From NCBI GenBank assembly GCA_963761325.1, contig CAVXGZ010000001.1:1240001-1304000 (forward strand): a stretch of DNA of 64,000 bases. The letters are read 5' to 3'. Position numbers and translations under genes: made by a program. Source of the DNA: Streptantibioticus_C sp963761325. GTDB taxonomy: Bacteria > Actinomycetota > Actinomycetes > Streptomycetales > Streptomycetaceae. The notes beneath the pieces are model-generated. The model did no database searches. It was not told the DNA's origin and was given only the letters and a program-made list of their open reading frames with translations. Shown one piece after another: positions 61,901 to 64,000 of the stretch. Every line of letters starts with the position of its first letter. Positions within the stretch are counted from its first letter, which is position 1.

Positions 61901-62860
61901 CCCGTAGACCTGCTCGAACCGCTCCGTCTCCGACTGCTCCTCGTCCGCGGCGGCCTGCGCGTACTGCCGGTCGCTGGTGGAGAGCGTCGGGTGGCCGGAC
62001 GGGTCGGCGAGCGCGGCGCTGATGACCGCGCGCTGGATGGACTCGTACTCCTTGGCGGAGGTGAAGGCGGCCAGCGCGCGGGTGGAGCGGATCATGTCCG
62101 CGTTGCTGGTGGCCTGCGCCATGTCCTCGGTGAGCGACAGCAGCGAGGTGATCAGCTGGTTGTATCCGCTGACGGTCTGCGAGATGTACTGGTTGTGCGT
62201 GTACGCGTTGTCCCGCAGCTGCTTGAGGTTCTCCAACTGCCGGCTGATGTCGTCGATGGTGCTGTGCACGCCGACCAGCGACGGGTCGGTGTTGCTGATG
62301 TGCCTGGTGGCGGCCTCGAAGGCCTGCTCCTCGCGGTCGGTGGTCTGCCGGGAGGCGATGACCGCGTCGTCCGTGGGGTGGCCGGAGGTGATCGGGCCGG
62401 CCGAGCTGTCGCGCTCCTCCTGCAGGGCGTCGGCGAGCTTGGTGGCGTGCCCGGTGATCTCGGTCAGCAGCTTCATGTGGTCGAGCTGGTTGACGTTGTC
62501 CAGCGAGCTCTGGATGCGCAGGCCGCCGAGCGTCGTGGCCGCGACCACCGGGAGCGCCAGCAGCGAGACCAGCCGGGTGCGGATGCTCCAGTTGCGCATG
62601 GCGAGCCGCGAGGCGTGCTTGCCCTGGCTGCCACTGGTCACCGGCGGCTTGACGTCCTGGGTGCCGCCGCCGGACGGACCGGTGGCCCGGGTGCCGCGGG
62701 CACCGCCGCCCTCGCCCGTCGACAGGCCGCTTCTCGGACTCGCCGGGGCAGCGCTCAGCGCCTCGTCGGTCTGCGACCGCGGTTCGGGGCCGCGGCCGGA
62801 TCCGCCGCGCGCCTCCGGGTCTCCCGCGGCGCCGTCATCCCTCTTGAAACGTCCCTGCAC
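58928..62860 (-). CDS. cvnA: conservon sensor histidine kinase-like protein CvnA (distal conservon), long disordered tail
   Basis: 1310 residues from GTG 62860 (VQGRFKRDDG). After a 90-residue disordered lead come transmembrane segment 1 (about 95-115, RTRLVSLLALPVVAATTLGG), a nitrate-sensor-like helical domain, transmembrane segment 2 (about 400-425), a HAMP-like linker, LDHLATRMRRNGENLL (His near 549) and HATPase_c (LLENATSFSS, IHDTGIGL, about 613-720). The remaining about 575 residues are Gln, Pro, Gly and Arg-rich and without recognisable fold, ending in the conserved tail SGLPKRVPRANLVPG and VSRAPDDVRGRLTNLRRG. An upstream in-frame start at 62968 is possible but the AGAGGTTG before the GTG matches the other cvnA. 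Confidence 0.92.
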   Translation of the reverse strand: MQGRFKRDDGAAGDPEARGGSGRGPEPRSQTDEALSAAPASPRSGLSTGEGGGARGTRATGPSGGGTQDVKPPVTSGSQGKHASRLAMRNWSIRTRLVSLLALPVVAATTLGGLRIQSSLDNVNQLDHMKLLTEITGHATKLADALQEERDSSAGPITSGHPTDDAVIASRQTTDREEQAFEAATRHISNTDPSLVGVHSTIDDISRQLENLKQLRDNAYTHNQYISQTVSGYNQLITSLLSLTEDMAQATSNADMIRSTRALAAFTSAKEYESIQRAVISAALADPSGHPTLSTSDRQYAQAAADEEQSETERFEQVYGASGSASLLKALRGGNVVVSQADQYRERVLKSAGAIGQQPKSYLDWYDEDDTKLQAMSKIEAELLDQMQQQALTLRSSAQQDALINGALILLVLGVSLIGAFVVARSMIRSLRRLQNTAQEVSQKRLPDLVKQLSESDPQDLDTSVAEIGITTRDEIGRVARAFDDVHREAVRLAAEQALLRGNVNAMFTNLSRRSQGLIQRQLSLISELESREADPDQLSNLFKLDHLATRMRRNGENLLVLAGEEPGRRWTRPVPLVDVLRAAASEVEQYERIELTSVPPTEVAGRVVNDLVHLLAELLENATSFSSPQTKVRVTGHALPDGRVLVEIHDTGIGLSPEDLADINERLANPPTVDVSVSRRMGLFVVGRLSLRHGIRIQLRPSDSGGTTALVMLPVELTQGGAKNGAGTAPPQQQGKRAAPAPGAGPTGSGVGQPIGRAASLGPAASQSRGQVPAAEPRPALTGSRDSADGGPERAQTRASGLPVRGRQTPQTPAPAAQDERPAPSWAQRDEQTGAHEVPRGHDDVRGVESTQPFERPDFHRGAPSGGDQFFTSQREQAGQQRPQEPEFTGQQGYADSRQDGLQAPAEDFFAPRQSSRPQRPEAPQSPQQQSGAQAPPTRRAPQETRGGIPQGLRQGQQMFRGAPQDGAGYPQDATTGEFRAPLHAGSGSDVFGPRGRQATPAQPGQGQPEPARADVPERAPQGLGGQDFAPRGGNPVPPGGRGGYDEAASTGQFPVAGGQNGGREPERARQGGFGGELPPAGEPMALPPASSPGDGRSPIFESLESDWFRRQAAARGEVAEYGQDELTAPLPVPEQARAGQEPDGGPGSGGGLGGVFSGGPRSSVPLRPQSRPQQPSGGPQRPPSPQAPQPGSQRLFGGGFGGGDGSEGRPQSANDERWRRAEQVREPAAGGITPSGLPKRVPRANLVPGTAQQTPQTGPQVSRAPDDVRGRLTNLRRGIQQGRNAGAGRSDGREPGDYRSGTTHQQER

Positions 62861-63443
62861 TAGCGTCGCAACCTCTGGACCAGGCGTCCCCCGCGCGGGC
62901 GGCGGGACGGTGTCGAGTTCTGGGGCCCGCAGGCCCCGGGGTAACGGTCGACCGGCGAGCGCCCGCACACCGCCGCTCGACGCGTTGCGCGTCCCCTGCG
63001 TGCCGGTCGGCTACTTGTCGCGGCGGTTCGAGGAATTCCAGCACAGGCGCGGAACTCCAACAAGGTCCGTGGCCCACCAGGTGACCAGGGATCGGCCACG
63101 ACTACGCTGCGCGCCCGGCCTGTGACCAAACGTCGATGATCATGTCGCAGATAAGGGACTTATCCCCCGGTTCGCATCGCCCGGAACCCGTGTCCCGCTA
63201 ACGCCGTTCGGCGCCGAAAACGAGCTTTTACCGCCTAATGTCGGCAACCTCCGCCGGCTCCGTCCGGACGATTTGGGGGAATTGCCGGGCTGCTCGTGAG
63301 AAAAATCACAGAGTGATCGTTGTCTGCGTCACGGAAACCGAGGAATGCCGGGACCTAGCCTGGTCGCTGTGCACGGCAGGGACGTTCTTCCCCTCTGACC
63401 CCACAGCCAACTGACGCCACAACAGAAGAGGCCGGACCGCCTG
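62861..63443. other. 583-base intergenic region upstream of the distal conservon
   Basis: It contains the probable cvnA promoter, a GATAAG palindrome (63150-63164) and AT-rich stretches at 63125-63320 that likely hold the promoter of the 59-residue peptide gene. No RNA gene or convincing ORF on either strand. Confidence 0.4.
63150..63164. promoter_or_regulatory. palindrome GATAAG-GGA-CTTATC
   Basis: A perfect 6-base inverted repeat with a 3-base centre in the AT-rich divergent region between cvnA and the small peptide gene; a candidate regulator site. Confidence 0.35.
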
Positions 63444-63623
63444 ATGAAGACGACGATGCTGACGCAGCCGATAGCCAACCCGCGCCGGACGAGACTCGCC
63501 GCACTCGCGGACGCCGACGAACCCGTCGAGGCGACCCGGTCCGAGCCGGCGCCGCAGCCGCCGCTGCCCCGCCAGACGGCCAACCCGCGCCGCACGATCC
63601 TGGACAAGCTTCCCACCAGCTGA
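63444..63623 (+). CDS. 59-residue peptide with duplicated ANPRRT motif
   Basis: ATG 63444 opens a 59-codon frame beginning MKTTMLTQPIANPRRTRLAA and ending QTANPRRTILDKLPTS. The hexapeptide ANPRRT occurs twice, with nearly identical DNA (63474-63492 and 63579-63597, one base different), separated by an acidic then Pro/Gln-rich linker. No signal peptide or membrane segment. The ribosome site (AGAAGAGG) is rather far, 14 bases. I do not recognise the family. It may be a regulatory or adaptor peptide whose two motifs bind the same partner, or a precursor peptide; both are guesses. Confidence 0.5.
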   Translation: MKTTMLTQPIANPRRTRLAALADADEPVEATRSEPAPQPPLPRQTANPRRTILDKLPTS

Positions 63624-63709
63624 GACGTGGCCTCCGTCGCCGCCGCTGCCCCCGCGATAGCCTGGAGCGTCAGTCTCAAAGAGCCACTTCAAGGGGGCAG
63701 CGGCTACCC

Positions 63710-64000
63710 GTGCGCATCGCCAGATTCTCCCTGGACGGCAATGTCGCCTTCGGTGTCGTCGAGGGCGAGGAGTCCCGGCCGGACGACCTCGTCATCGACA
63801 TCATCAAGGGCATCCCGTTCGCCGACTTCGAACGCTCCGGTACCAAGGTGCCGTTGAACAAGGTCCGTCTGCTGCCGCCGGTGCTGCCGAGCAAGGTCGT
63901 CGCGATCGGACGCAACTACGCGGCCCACGCGGCCGAGCTGGGCCACGAGGTCCCCGACACGCCGTTCGCGTTCTTCAAGCCGTCCACCTCGGTGATCGGC
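63710..64000 (+). CDS. fumarylacetoacetate hydrolase (FAH) family protein, 5' part
   Basis: 97 residues are visible from GTG 63710 (ribosome site AAGGGGG, 12 bases upstream); the rest lies beyond the window. MRIARFSLDGN-type N-terminus followed by PPVLPSKVVAIGRNYAAHAAELG is the start of the FAH catalytic domain, in which the His and later Glu residues hold the metal. Family members hydrolyse or decarboxylate acylpyruvates and oxaloacetate. Substrate cannot be told from this fragment. Confidence 0.85.
   Translation, partial: MRIARFSLDGNVAFGVVEGEESRPDDLVIDIIKGIPFADFERSGTKVPLNKVRLLPPVLPSKVVAIGRNYAAHAAELGHEVPDTPFAFFKPSTSVIG

Noticed and set aside
58775..62863. A 1362-codon open frame on the plus strand, opposite the distal cvnA
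   Set aside because: It is the antisense shadow of a GC-rich gene: composition is Arg/Gly/Val/Leu/Ala-rich without domains, and it overlaps complete, well-conserved cvnA and cvnB genes.

Overview
The window is high-GC actinobacterial DNA. Gene content and order fit a Streptomyces or close relative. From memory of the S. coelicolor map, the order ligA, GGDEF/EAL gene, gatCAB, ilvBHC, serA, proline genes, leuB, ilvE, cimA, accB/accE and two conservons matches the SCO5494-SCO5544 segment. Almost everything is chromosomal core. I see no insertion sequence, prophage, CRISPR array, tRNA or rRNA.

Layout. 1-4.9 kb: a carbohydrate ABC importer with a Gfo/Idh/MocA oxidoreductase on the minus strand, divergent from a DeoR/GlpR-type regulator. 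4.9-8.6 kb: a secreted spherulin-4-like protein, a LOG-family protein, an SDR, a possible broken small gene and a core-only methionine synthase. 8.6-17.3 kb: ligA, a membrane GGDEF/EAL protein (rmdB), and gatC-gatA-small membrane protein-gatB. gatB carries two single-base insertions. 17.3-25.6 kb: a large LuxR/ATPase regulator, an aldo/keto reductase, a D-2-hydroxyacid dehydrogenase and a second membrane c-di-GMP protein.

25.6-47 kb is a branched-chain amino acid block: ilvB-ilvH-ilvC, serA, leuB, ilvE and cimA. Both ilvB and cimA are preceded by a short peptide ORF with Ile/Leu/Val or Ile codons and then a hairpin with a T-run, which is the layout of transcription attenuators. Within the block lie a TetR gene with a DUF6230/DUF6114 pair, a SpoIIE-type phosphatase, an isocitrate lyase/PEP mutase-family enzyme with a small secreted protein, and a proline catabolism unit (PucR regulator, proline dehydrogenase, P5C dehydrogenase) with a perfect palindrome in its divergent promoter. 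The PucR gene is frameshifted as given.

47-52 kb: a hydroxyacid dehydrogenase divergent from two CitE-fold genes (a malyl-CoA lyase-like and a CitE-like protein), with an inverted repeat over the probable promoter, then the acyl-CoA carboxylase beta and epsilon subunits. 52-63 kb: two tandem conservons (CvnA sensor kinase-like, CvnB roadblock, CvnC DUF742, CvnD GTPase). Their cvnB genes are identical over a 435-bp tract while the other paired genes have diverged, which points to recent gene conversion. The window ends with a 59-residue peptide holding a duplicated motif and the start of a fumarylacetoacetate hydrolase-family gene.

Three clear frame disruptions (two in the normally essential gatB, one in the PucR gene), each one extra base, together with a possible fourth, suggest residual sequence errors more than gene decay. 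Many genes appear to be transcribed as leaderless mRNAs, with a -10 box 6-9 bases before the start codon.
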